In this document: positions 1 through 5,874 of the stretch, piece by piece
How positions within the stretch are numbered: position 1 is the stretch's first letter
Layout of the letters: each line of letters opens with the position of its first letter
Origin: Caryophanales bacterium UBA4869
GTDB taxonomy: Bacteria > Bacillota_I > Bacilli_A > RFN20 > CAG-288
Direction: 5' to 3'
Length of the DNA: 6,919 nucleotides
Assembly (NCBI GenBank): GCA_002399505.1
Contig: DHDT01000038.1
Span: 2,555-9,473 of the forward strand
Translations under genes and position numbers: made by a program
The notes under the pieces: generated by a model
Told to the model about the DNA's origin: nothing
What the model saw: the letters and a program-made list of their open reading frames with translations, nothing else
Database searches by the model: none

Positions 1-840
1 GTGAAAAACATGTTTCAATCTAGCATCATGCAGATGGCCTTTGCAGTCGGCCTGCTTCTAGCTATAACGATTCCCTTAGTCGGATCGACCGCCGTCTATA
101 AAAGACTATCAATGACTGGGGATGCCTTAGCTCATTCCTCCTTAGCCGGTGTTGCAATCGGACTTGCGGCAGGTTTTAATCCCCTGCTCACTTCTGTTTT
201 AGTCTGTATCGTTTCGATACTTATCATTGAGCTCATCAGAAAAAGATTCTCCAAGTTCTCGGAATTAGGAGTCGCAGTTGTCCTCTCTGCCGGTATTGGA
301 ATCGCCGGTATTATGACTTCTTATACTAAGGTGGGCAATTTTGACTCCTACCTGTTTGGTTCTATTCTGCTAGTTGATAAACTTGAATTATATTTGGTCA
401 TCGGGTTGTTTGTCATAGTCGGTCTTTTCTATCTGTTTTTCCACAAACAGATCTTTGCCACTATCTACAACGAAGAAGAAGCCAAAGTCCAGGGCATCCA
501 TACCGGAATAATCAATTTCGTCCAGTCTCTTCTCTTAGCTCTCACAATTGCGTTATCAGCTAAGACCATCGGTTCCTTGGTCGTTTCCTCTTTGATTGTT
601 CTTCCTATAGCCACAGCCCTGCAGTTTAAAAAGAACTATCTCTCCTCTTTGATCATAGCAATCATAGCGTCGGTTTTATCTACTTTCATCGGACTGACTG
701 GCTCCTACTATCTCGACTATAAACCCGGCTCCACCATTGTCGTAGTGGCGGTCATCTTACTCCTTATCTGTCTTTTCGGAAGTGCGTTGGTTTCATTCAT
801 AAAAACCAAAAACAGCCGTCTGAAAAGAATAGGAAAATAA
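1..840 (+). CDS. znuB: ABC-3 family zinc/manganese transporter permease (ZnuB/AdcB/MntB type)
   Basis: Integral membrane subunit of a metal-ion ABC importer. It forms the channel through which Zn2+ or Mn2+ delivered by a lipid-anchored binding protein enters the cell, driven by a separate ATPase. The 279-residue product is almost entirely hydrophobic, with about eight predicted membrane segments, and matches the usual family length. Family hallmarks are the loop GDALAHSSLAGVAIG (residues 40-54), the cytoplasmic coupling region NEEEAKVQGI (157-166), and the following stretch 170-205 with SAKTIGSLVVSSLIVLP. The tail is basic (KNSRLKRIGK), as expected for a cytoplasmic C-terminus. The start is taken as GTG at base 1. 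In-frame ATG codons at 10 and 28 are alternatives, and no upstream bases are available to look for a Shine-Dalgarno site. The partner ATPase and binding-protein genes are not in the window and probably lie upstream. The motif looks more ZnuB/AdcB-like than MntB-like, but metal specificity cannot be settled from the permease alone. Confidence 0.9.
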   Translation: MKNMFQSSIMQMAFAVGLLLAITIPLVGSTAVYKRLSMTGDALAHSSLAGVAIGLAAGFNPLLTSVLVCIVSILIIELIRKRFSKFSELGVAVVLSAGIGIAGIMTSYTKVGNFDSYLFGSILLVDKLELYLVIGLFVIVGLFYLFFHKQIFATIYNEEEAKVQGIHTGIINFVQSLLLALTIALSAKTIGSLVVSSLIVLPIATALQFKKNYLSSLIIAIIASVLSTFIGLTGSYYLDYKPGSTIVVVAVILLLICLFGSALVSFIKTKNSRLKRIGK

Positions 841-892
841 TCAGTATCTGCATTGAATACGAAGATAACAACTTTATTCCTACTCACGATAT

Positions 893-923
893 AAAAGAGG
901 AACCCAATAGATTCCTCTTTTTT
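893..923 (+). terminator. Rho-independent terminator of the metal permease gene
   Basis: A perfect 10-bp inverted repeat, AAAAGAGGAA (893-902) and TTCCTCTTTT (912-921), encloses a 9-nt loop and runs directly into a T tract ending at 923. It lies 53 nt after the permease stop codon. Because the stem begins with an A run, it could also act on minus-strand transcripts as a backup for ppdK. Confidence 0.85.
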
Positions 924-940
924 CCTTTTGCTTTTTCATA

Positions 941-969
941 ATAAAAGACCTGCCCTTTCGAGCAGGTCT
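941..969 (-). terminator. Rho-independent terminator of ppdK
   Basis: Read on the minus strand, AGACCTGC (969-962) pairs with GCAGGTCT (953-946) around an 8-nt loop and is followed by TTTTATTAT. The hairpin begins about 20 nt after the ppdK stop codon, the normal place for an intrinsic terminator. The stem is G/C-rich, so it should be stable. The T tract is short (four, then interrupted). Confidence 0.85.
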
Positions 970-988
970 CTTTCATATTACAGCTAGT

Positions 989-3718
989 TTAGTACTTGTA
1001 CTTGCCCTCAGCACGGATAGCAGCCTGAGCGGCGGCTAAACGAGCACCAGGAACACGGAACGGAGAGCAGGAAACATAATCGCAGCCATAGTCGTTGAAG
1101 AGAGCGATAGATTCCGGATCACCGCCAGCCTCACCGCAGATACCACAGTGGAGCTTCGGATTGGCAGCTTTGCCTTCCTTGACGGAGATAGCAATAAGTC
1201 TGCCGACACCATTGTCATCGATAGTCTTGAAGGGATCGAACTCGAGAAGGTTGTTATCGAGATACTGGTTGATATAGGAAGAATAGTCGTTTCTGGAGAA
1301 ACCGAATGTGAACTGAGTGAGGTCATTAGTGCCATAAGAGAAGTAAGCAGCTTCAGGTCCGATTTCACCGGCAGTGAGAGAAGCTCTGGGAGTCTCAATC
1401 ATAGTGCCGACGATATACTTGAGCTTGTTATCGATTTCAGATTCCTTGATGATCTTATCGGCAACTTCAGAAACCAAATCCTTGACGAACTTGAATTCTT
1501 TGTGTCCGATGACCTGAGGAACCATGATAGAAGCAGTGATATGAACCTTCTTCTCAGCAGTAGAGAGAGTCTTCTCTGCTCTTAAAGCAGCATTGATGAC
1601 AGCTCTGGCCTGCATTCTGCCGATTTCAGGATAGACGACGTCAAGACGGCAGCCACGTAAACCCATCATCGGGTTAGTCATGTGAAGCTCAGCGATTCTG
1701 TTCTTGACAGCATCGACGGTCTTGCCGGTCTTCTTAGCTAAATCAGCAATATCCTCTTCCTTCTTAGGGAGATACTCATCAAGCGGAGGATCAAGTAATC
1801 TGACGTTGATGTTGACACCCTTTAAGGCGAGATACATATTGTAGAAATCATCTTCCTGATAAGTCTCGAGCTGAGCAAGATACTTTTCTCTTTCATCAGT
1901 GGTGTTAGAGAGAATCATTTCCTGCATGATGATAAGACGGTCTTTGCCTCTGAACATATGCTCAGTACGGCATAAGCCGATGCCCTTAGCACCGAATCTG
2001 ACAGCATTCTCAGCTTCTTCAGGAGTATCAGCATTAGCGAAAACGCTCATGTTGGAATACTTATCAGCCCACTTGAGGACCTTTTCGAAGTTGCCAGAGA
2101 CTGTAGGTTCTTCAGTCATGACGGCATTGCCATAGACTTCACCGGTAGATCCGTTGATGGCGATGACATCGCCTTCATGATAGGTCTTTCCGCCTAAAGT
2201 CATAGTCTTGTTCTTTTCATCGATGAGAGCTTCGCCACAGCCGGTGATGCAGGTTTTACCAATCTGACGGGCAACAACAGCAGCGTGAGAAGTCATACCG
2301 CCGCGGGCGGTTAAGATACCAGAAGCAGAGACCATACCACCTAAATCTTCAGGGGAGGTTTCAGCTCTGACAAGGATCATCTTGCAATCCTTGTTCTTAG
2401 CTAATTTAGCCTGAGCTTCTTCAGGGGTGAAGACGATTTCACCGACAGAGGCACCAGGAGAGGCAGGGTTGCCATGACCGATGACAACGGCCTTCTTGAG
2501 TTCAGCGGCGACAAAGGTAGGATGGAGGAGCTGATCAAGAGAACGAGGATCTACTCTTAAGCAGGCTTCCTGCTCATTGATGAGTCCTTCCTTGACCATA
2601 TCGGTAGCGATCTTCAAAGCGGCAGGGCCGGTTCTCTTTCCGTTACGGGTCTGGAGGAAGTAAAGGATGCCGTCTTCGACAGTGAATTCGAAGTCCTGCA
2701 TATCCTTATAATGCTTTTCGAGTTTCTTAGCAGATTCAGTGAGCTGTTTGTAGATCTTAGGCTGCTGATCCTTTAAGGCATCGATGTGAAGAGGAGTTCT
2801 GATACCGGCAACAACGTCTTCACCCTGAGCATTGATAAGATACTCGGCGAAGATGTGATTTTCACCATCAGTAGGCTGACGAGTGAAACCGACACCGGTT
2901 CCGGACTGATCATTCATATTTCCGAAAGCCATCATCTGAACGTTGACGGCAGTTCCCCAAGAATAAGGAATGTTGTTCATCTTTCTGTAAAGATTGGCAC
3001 GTTCATTATCCCAAGAATGGAAAATAGCCTGGACAGCGGTCATAAGCTGTACTTCAGGATCAGAAGGGAATTCTTCCTTGAACTGATTCTTGTAGTAAGC
3101 CTTGTACTTTACGATAAGAGCCTTGAGTTCATCGACAGGGACATCTTTATCGTTCTTGAGTCCAAGACGTTTCTTGGTCTCATCGAGCATAGCATCCATT
3201 TCATCTCTGGGATAACCCTTGGCGATGTTGGTGAACATAAGGATGAAACGTCTGTAGCAATCATAAGCGAAACGAGCATTGTTGCTTCTCTTGGCGAGAG
3301 CTTCGACAGTGTCATCATTCAAGCCTAAGTTGAGGATGGTATCCATCATACCAGGCATGGAGACTCTGGCGCCGGAACGGACAGAGACGAGAAGGGGATT
3401 CGGTCCCTTTCCGAAGGTCTTGTGGCTTCTGGCCTGAAGTTCCTTTAAAGCGACATTGATCTGTTTGGCAAGATTAGTTGTGATCTTCTTTCCGGAATCA
3501 TAATAAAGAGTGCAGGCTTCGGTGGAAATAGTGAATCCATCCGGAATCTTGATGCCGATATGAGTCATCTCGGCAAGACCAGCTCCCTTACCGCCTAACA
3601 GCGGTTTTCCTAAGCCGTAAGCATCCTTGAAAGCGTAGACGTACTGACCAGCTTTGTAGCTGGACTTAGCGGCAGCTTTCTTAGCTACCTTTTTGACTAC
3701 CTTATTTTTGGTTGTCAT
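989..3718 (-). CDS. ppdK: Pyruvate, phosphate dikinase (PPDK)
   Basis: Cytoplasmic enzyme that reversibly interconverts ATP + pyruvate + Pi and PEP + AMP + PPi. In anaerobic Bacillota it can run glycolytically to make ATP from PPi, or supply PEP. From the ATG at 3718 the protein has 909 residues, against about 874 in Clostridium symbiosum. Domains in order: Lys/Ala-rich extension (about 1-24); ATP-grasp nucleotide domain with GGKGAGLAEM (42-51), VSVRSG (111-116) and MPGMMD (121-126); phosphohistidine swivel domain with GGMTSHAAVVAR, phosphorylated His478; PEP/pyruvate TIM barrel. Active-site residues are all visible: Arg584 (CRTEH), Arg640 (RLLDPP), Glu775 (IETPRA), Asn798-Asp799 (GTNDLTQ), Cys861 (GICGEAGGDP). 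They match C. symbiosum His455, Arg561, Arg617, Glu745, Asn768 and Cys831 (numbering from memory) with offsets of +23 to +30. Thr476, two residues before the His, is the position targeted by PPDK regulatory kinase/phosphorylase in organisms that have one; no such gene is here. The gene is monocistronic, with its own promoter and terminator. An upstream in-frame TTG at 3730 lies on the Shine-Dalgarno and is not the start. Confidence 0.98.
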   Translation of the reverse strand: MTTKNKVVKKVAKKAAAKSSYKAGQYVYAFKDAYGLGKPLLGGKGAGLAEMTHIGIKIPDGFTISTEACTLYYDSGKKITTNLAKQINVALKELQARSHKTFGKGPNPLLVSVRSGARVSMPGMMDTILNLGLNDDTVEALAKRSNNARFAYDCYRRFILMFTNIAKGYPRDEMDAMLDETKKRLGLKNDKDVPVDELKALIVKYKAYYKNQFKEEFPSDPEVQLMTAVQAIFHSWDNERANLYRKMNNIPYSWGTAVNVQMMAFGNMNDQSGTGVGFTRQPTDGENHIFAEYLINAQGEDVVAGIRTPLHIDALKDQQPKIYKQLTESAKKLEKHYKDMQDFEFTVEDGILYFLQTRNGKRTGPAALKIATDMVKEGLINEQEACLRVDPRSLDQLLHPTFVAAELKKAVVIGHGNPASPGASVGEIVFTPEEAQAKLAKNKDCKMILVRAETSPEDLGGMVSASGILTARGGMTSHAAVVARQIGKTCITGCGEALIDEKNKTMTLGGKTYHEGDVIAINGSTGEVYGNAVMTEEPTVSGNFEKVLKWADKYSNMSVFANADTPEEAENAVRFGAKGIGLCRTEHMFRGKDRLIIMQEMILSNTTDEREKYLAQLETYQEDDFYNMYLALKGVNINVRLLDPPLDEYLPKKEEDIADLAKKTGKTVDAVKNRIAELHMTNPMMGLRGCRLDVVYPEIGRMQARAVINAALRAEKTLSTAEKKVHITASIMVPQVIGHKEFKFVKDLVSEVADKIIKESEIDNKLKYIVGTMIETPRASLTAGEIGPEAAYFSYGTNDLTQFTFGFSRNDYSSYINQYLDNNLLEFDPFKTIDDNGVGRLIAISVKEGKAANPKLHCGICGEAGGDPESIALFNDYGCDYVSCSPFRVPGARLAAAQAAIRAEGKYKY

Positions 3719-3721
3719 GTG

Positions 3722-3728
3722 TCCTCCC
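3722..3728 (-). promoter_or_regulatory. Ribosome binding site of ppdK (fixes the start codon)
   Basis: On the minus strand the sequence just before the ATG reads GGGAGGACAC, a near-consensus Shine-Dalgarno with GGGAGGA. It sits 3-4 nt before the ATG at 3718, or about 5-6 nt when measured from the core AGG. It overlaps the codons of the longer open frame that begins at TTG 3730, so the ATG is the real start. Confidence 0.85.
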
Positions 3729-3760
3729 AATTAAATAAATAGGTCTTAAACCCAAAAAGT

Positions 3761-3769
3761 ATTTTAGCA
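3761..3769 (-). promoter_or_regulatory. Candidate extended -10 promoter of ppdK
   Basis: On the minus strand TGC-TAAAAT (3769-3761) fits an extended -10 element (TGn followed by a 5/6 match to TATAAT). Transcription would begin near 3754, giving a leader of about 36 nt that includes the Shine-Dalgarno. The -35 region 17 nt upstream (TTCCTT) is a poor match, so the TG extension and the surrounding A/T-rich DNA would have to compensate. This is inferred from sequence only. Confidence 0.5.
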
Positions 3770-3922
3770 TAATAATAATAGTAAAGGAATAAAAAACCCT
3801 ACACTAGATTTAACTTTTAACAATAAGGTGTTTCCCCACACTCTTTTACGCTCTTTGTTTATGGTAAAATTATAAAAAGGAAGACCTGTTTCCATAATTT
3901 GCTATTCGCCTCAAAAAAAGAA

Positions 3923-3950
3923 TTGAATAATCATTGTCGGACAATATAAT
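3923..3950 (+). promoter_or_regulatory. Sigma-A-type promoter of the three-gene ABC operon
   Basis: The -35 element TTGAAT (3923-3928, 4/6 match) and the perfect -10 element TATAAT (3945-3950) are separated by 16 nt. Transcription should start near 3956-3958, only about 14 nt before the ATG at 3971. The spacer is largely occupied by a perfect palindrome, annotated separately, so the promoter is probably regulated. Confidence 0.7.
3933..3945. promoter_or_regulatory. Perfect 13-bp palindrome in the promoter spacer, candidate operator
   Basis: ATTGTC-G-GACAAT is a perfect inverted repeat with 6-bp arms and a 1-bp centre. It lies between the -35 and -10 hexamers, with its last base forming the first T of the -10. 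Since it is upstream of the expected transcription start it would act as DNA and would not form an RNA hairpin. A dimeric regulator bound here would block RNA polymerase, or, in the manner of MerR proteins, remodel the spacer. No regulator gene is present in the window and I do not recognise the motif as a named operator. Confidence 0.55.
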
Positions 3951-3970
3951 AGACAGATGAAAAGAAACTA

Positions 3971-4951
3971 ATGAAACATATTAAAACCGAAGTACCAGAA
4001 AGAGAAGACTGGAAACCAAAAGAAAACGAGATTATCAAAGTCAGTCATCTGACACAGGATTTTGGCTTGGGTATGGGTGTTTTCGATGTTTCTTTCAGTA
4101 TCCGCAAAGGTGAAGTATACGGATTCTTAGGCCCTAACGGAGCCGGGAAATCAACTACAATCCGTCATATCATGGGTTTTTACAGACCCCAGTCGGGAAG
4201 AACCTATATCAACGGATTGGAATCGTTTGATAATTATTCTCAGATCCTCAAGAACATCGGTTATCTGCCTGGTGAACCCGCTCTTCCTTTATCTTATACG
4301 GGTACTGAATTCATCGATGAAATGAAGAGACTCAAAGGCGTCAAGGATGAGACGATGCTCAATCACCTTATCAGTTATTTTGAATGCGACCCGAATATTC
4401 CCTGCAAGGCGATGAGTTTGGGAATGAAAAGAAAAATAGCCATCGTCGTAGCTTTCATGTCTGACCCTGATGTCTTGGTTCTCGACGAACCCACTTCCGG
4501 TCTTGATCCTCTGATGCAGGAAAAGTTTATTTCCTTCATCAAAGAAGAAAAGACCAGAAACAAGACTATTCTTTTATCAAGCCATATATTCCAGGAAGTC
4601 GATGCGACGTGTGATCGAATTGGAATAATCAAAGACGGAAAGATTGTCAGCGAAGTCTTAGCTGACAATCTCAAACACGCTTCCCTTAAGACATATAAGG
4701 TGGTCTTTGCCGATCAGTGCTCTTTTGACAGCATGACTCACACTGATTTTCACGGTCAGCTCAAATATGTTTCAGCCGATAACGATCAAAGAGCGCTGAC
4801 TCTTTCAGTCGAAGACAAAGACATCCATGTCCTCATCGATGCCCTGTCAAATTATCAGATTGCCGATTTCGTTCAGATCAAAGAAACACTTCAGGATTAT
4901 TTCCTCTCCTTCTATAAAGAGAATCAGGATTTCTCAGGAGTCAGAAAATGA
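3971..4951 (+). CDS. ABC-2-type exporter ATP-binding protein 1 (canonical ATPase)
   Basis: Cytoplasmic nucleotide-binding subunit that would power an exporter of the CcmA/BcrA-like class (COG1131). It has 326 residues. Visible motifs: Walker A GPNGAGKST (54-62, Lys60), the Q-loop region as YLPGE (98-102, without the usual Gln, as often seen in this class), signature MSLGM (148-152), Walker B VLVLDE (168-173, catalytic Glu173), D-loop SGLD (176-179) and switch His205 in SSH. After the ATPase core, residues 236-326 form a C-terminal accessory domain ending in the typical TLQDYFLSFYKE helix. A hydrophilic extension of about 20 residues precedes the first strand. The ATG at 3971 is the first usable start, but no clear Shine-Dalgarno is present. 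The gene is first in the operon and overlaps the next ATPase by 4 nt (ATGA), which suggests translational coupling. The substrate is unknown; drug, peptide or lipid export are all possible. Confidence 0.93.
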   Translation: MKHIKTEVPEREDWKPKENEIIKVSHLTQDFGLGMGVFDVSFSIRKGEVYGFLGPNGAGKSTTIRHIMGFYRPQSGRTYINGLESFDNYSQILKNIGYLPGEPALPLSYTGTEFIDEMKRLKGVKDETMLNHLISYFECDPNIPCKAMSLGMKRKIAIVVAFMSDPDVLVLDEPTSGLDPLMQEKFISFIKEEKTRNKTILLSSHIFQEVDATCDRIGIIKDGKIVSEVLADNLKHASLKTYKVVFADQCSFDSMTHTDFHGQLKYVSADNDQRALTLSVEDKDIHVLIDALSNYQIADFVQIKETLQDYFLSFYKENQDFSGVRK

Positions 4952-5874
4952 TAATCCAGAACGAAGACATCATCGTCTTGAACGATGTGACTAAAGATTA
5001 CGGATATAAGCGGGGAATTTTCGGTGAATCCTTCTCAGTCAAAAAAGGAGAAGCCTTTGGTTTAGTCGGTGAAAACGGAGCCGGCAAGACCACCACCTTA
5101 AGAAACATCATGGGTTTCATCCGTCCTGACCACGGAAAAATAACAGTCGAAGGAAAAGACGCCTTTTTAGATGCCTTTGAGATAAAGAAGGTAGTCGGAT
5201 ATGTACCAGGTGAGATCGCCCTTCCTCAGCTAAAGACGGGACGTGATGTCCTCAAATCACAGATGGAGCTTTTGAATATCGATGATTTCAGTGAAGCTGA
5301 CCGATTGATCAAGAAGCTTCAGCTTAACATCGAAGCCTATCCTAAGAGAATGAGTAAGGGAATGAAGCAGAAGATGGCGGTAGTCATGGCCTTGATGTCC
5401 TCTCCAGACATTCTCATTCTCGATGAACCGACAACTGGTCTTGATCCTCTGATGAGAGAAGCTTTCATGAAGGTGCTTCTAGAAGAAAAAGGAAAAGGAA
5501 GAACGATTCTCATCTCCTCGAATTCCTATCCGGAGCTTTCTCTTCTCTGCGACAAAGTAGCTCTTATTAGTCAGGGTCACTTGATGACTGTCGCTGATAA
5601 TAACGCCATCCAAAACAGAGATGATCAGGATTATAAGATAGAATTCCTCGATCATGACAATTTCGTCCGTTTCAGAAACGAATGGTTCCGAATCACCAAA
5701 GTCAGAGAAGACATCAATCAGCTGACAGTCGAAGTCAGGAAAAAAGAACTGACTACTCTCTTCCAGAGACTGAAACTATATCAGGTGAAATACCTGACTC
5801 AGGTTCCCTATACTCTTGAAACCTATCTGGATGATTTTATTAAAAAGGAAGGAGAAAAAAATGAAACGAAATGA
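4948..5874 (+). CDS. ABC-2-type exporter ATP-binding protein 2 (switch His replaced by Asn)
   Basis: Second cytoplasmic ATPase subunit, 308 residues, clearly a paralogue of the preceding one (shared Y(L/V)PGE.ALP, MS.GMK.K and LDPLM). Motifs: Walker A GENGAGKTT (41-49, Lys47), YVPGE (85-89), signature MSKGM (135-139), Walker B ILILDE (155-160, catalytic Glu160) and D-loop TGLD (163-166). The H-loop reads ISSNSY, so the switch residue is Asn192 (AAT at 5521-5523), not His. The other ATP-site residues are intact, so the subunit probably still binds ATP but may hydrolyse it poorly. The C-terminal region (about 224-308) carries the same accessory fold, ending ETYLDDFIKKE. The start is well supported: AGGAG at 4936-4940 lies 7 nt before the ATG, which overlaps the upstream stop as ATGA. 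It most likely forms a heterodimer with ATPase 1. The gene overlaps the downstream membrane-protein gene by 14 nt. Confidence 0.93.
   Translation: MIIQNEDIIVLNDVTKDYGYKRGIFGESFSVKKGEAFGLVGENGAGKTTTLRNIMGFIRPDHGKITVEGKDAFLDAFEIKKVVGYVPGEIALPQLKTGRDVLKSQMELLNIDDFSEADRLIKKLQLNIEAYPKRMSKGMKQKMAVVMALMSSPDILILDEPTTGLDPLMREAFMKVLLEEKGKGRTILISSNSYPELSLLCDKVALISQGHLMTVADNNAIQNRDDQDYKIEFLDHDNFVRFRNEWFRITKVREDINQLTVEVRKKELTTLFQRLKLYQVKYLTQVPYTLETYLDDFIKKEGEKNETK
5846..5854 (+). promoter_or_regulatory. Ribosome binding site of the membrane-protein gene (fixes the start codon)
   Basis: AGGAAGGAG, a double Shine-Dalgarno, lies inside the end of ATPase 2 and 6 nt before the ATG at 5861. It favours that ATG over the in-frame ATG at 5816, which has no such site and would add a 15-residue basic leader read from the out-of-frame ATPase sequence. 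Confidence 0.85.

Noticed and set aside
1148..1585. Open frame of 145 codons on the plus strand inside ppdK
   Set aside because: It lies wholly antisense to a fully conserved PPDK catalytic region, shows no family motif, and has no convincing ribosome site. It is a by-product of the biased codon use of ppdK.
2786..3328. Open frame of 180 codons on the plus strand inside ppdK
   Set aside because: It is antisense to the ATP-grasp domain of PPDK. The translation has no recognisable domain and no promoter or ribosome site, so it is treated as a shadow of the real gene.
3719..3730. Upstream TTG start for ppdK adding MGGH
   Set aside because: The added codons are the Shine-Dalgarno GGGAGGA itself; the ATG at 3718 is correctly spaced behind it.
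3828..3841. GTGT-TTCCCC-ACAC hairpin in the divergent intergenic region
   Set aside because: The stem has only four pairs, is followed by no uninterrupted T tract, and is not placed to terminate or regulate either gene convincingly.
3845..3876. Second promoter-like set (TTTACG with TAAAAT or TATAAA) upstream of the ABC operon
   Set aside because: The spacers are 14 or 20 nt, both outside the normal range, and such hexamers are expected by chance in this A/T-rich stretch. It remains a weak alternative.
3719..3970. Possible riboswitch, T-box or small RNA in the divergent region
   Set aside because: The probable leaders are only about 36 nt (ppdK) and 14 nt (ABC operon), and I saw no conserved riboswitch core or strong stem in the region.
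5816..5860. Upstream ATG start for the membrane-protein gene
   Set aside because: No ribosome site precedes 5816, the extra 15 residues come from the alternative frame of ATPase 2, and AGGAAGGAG lies at proper distance from the ATG at 5861.
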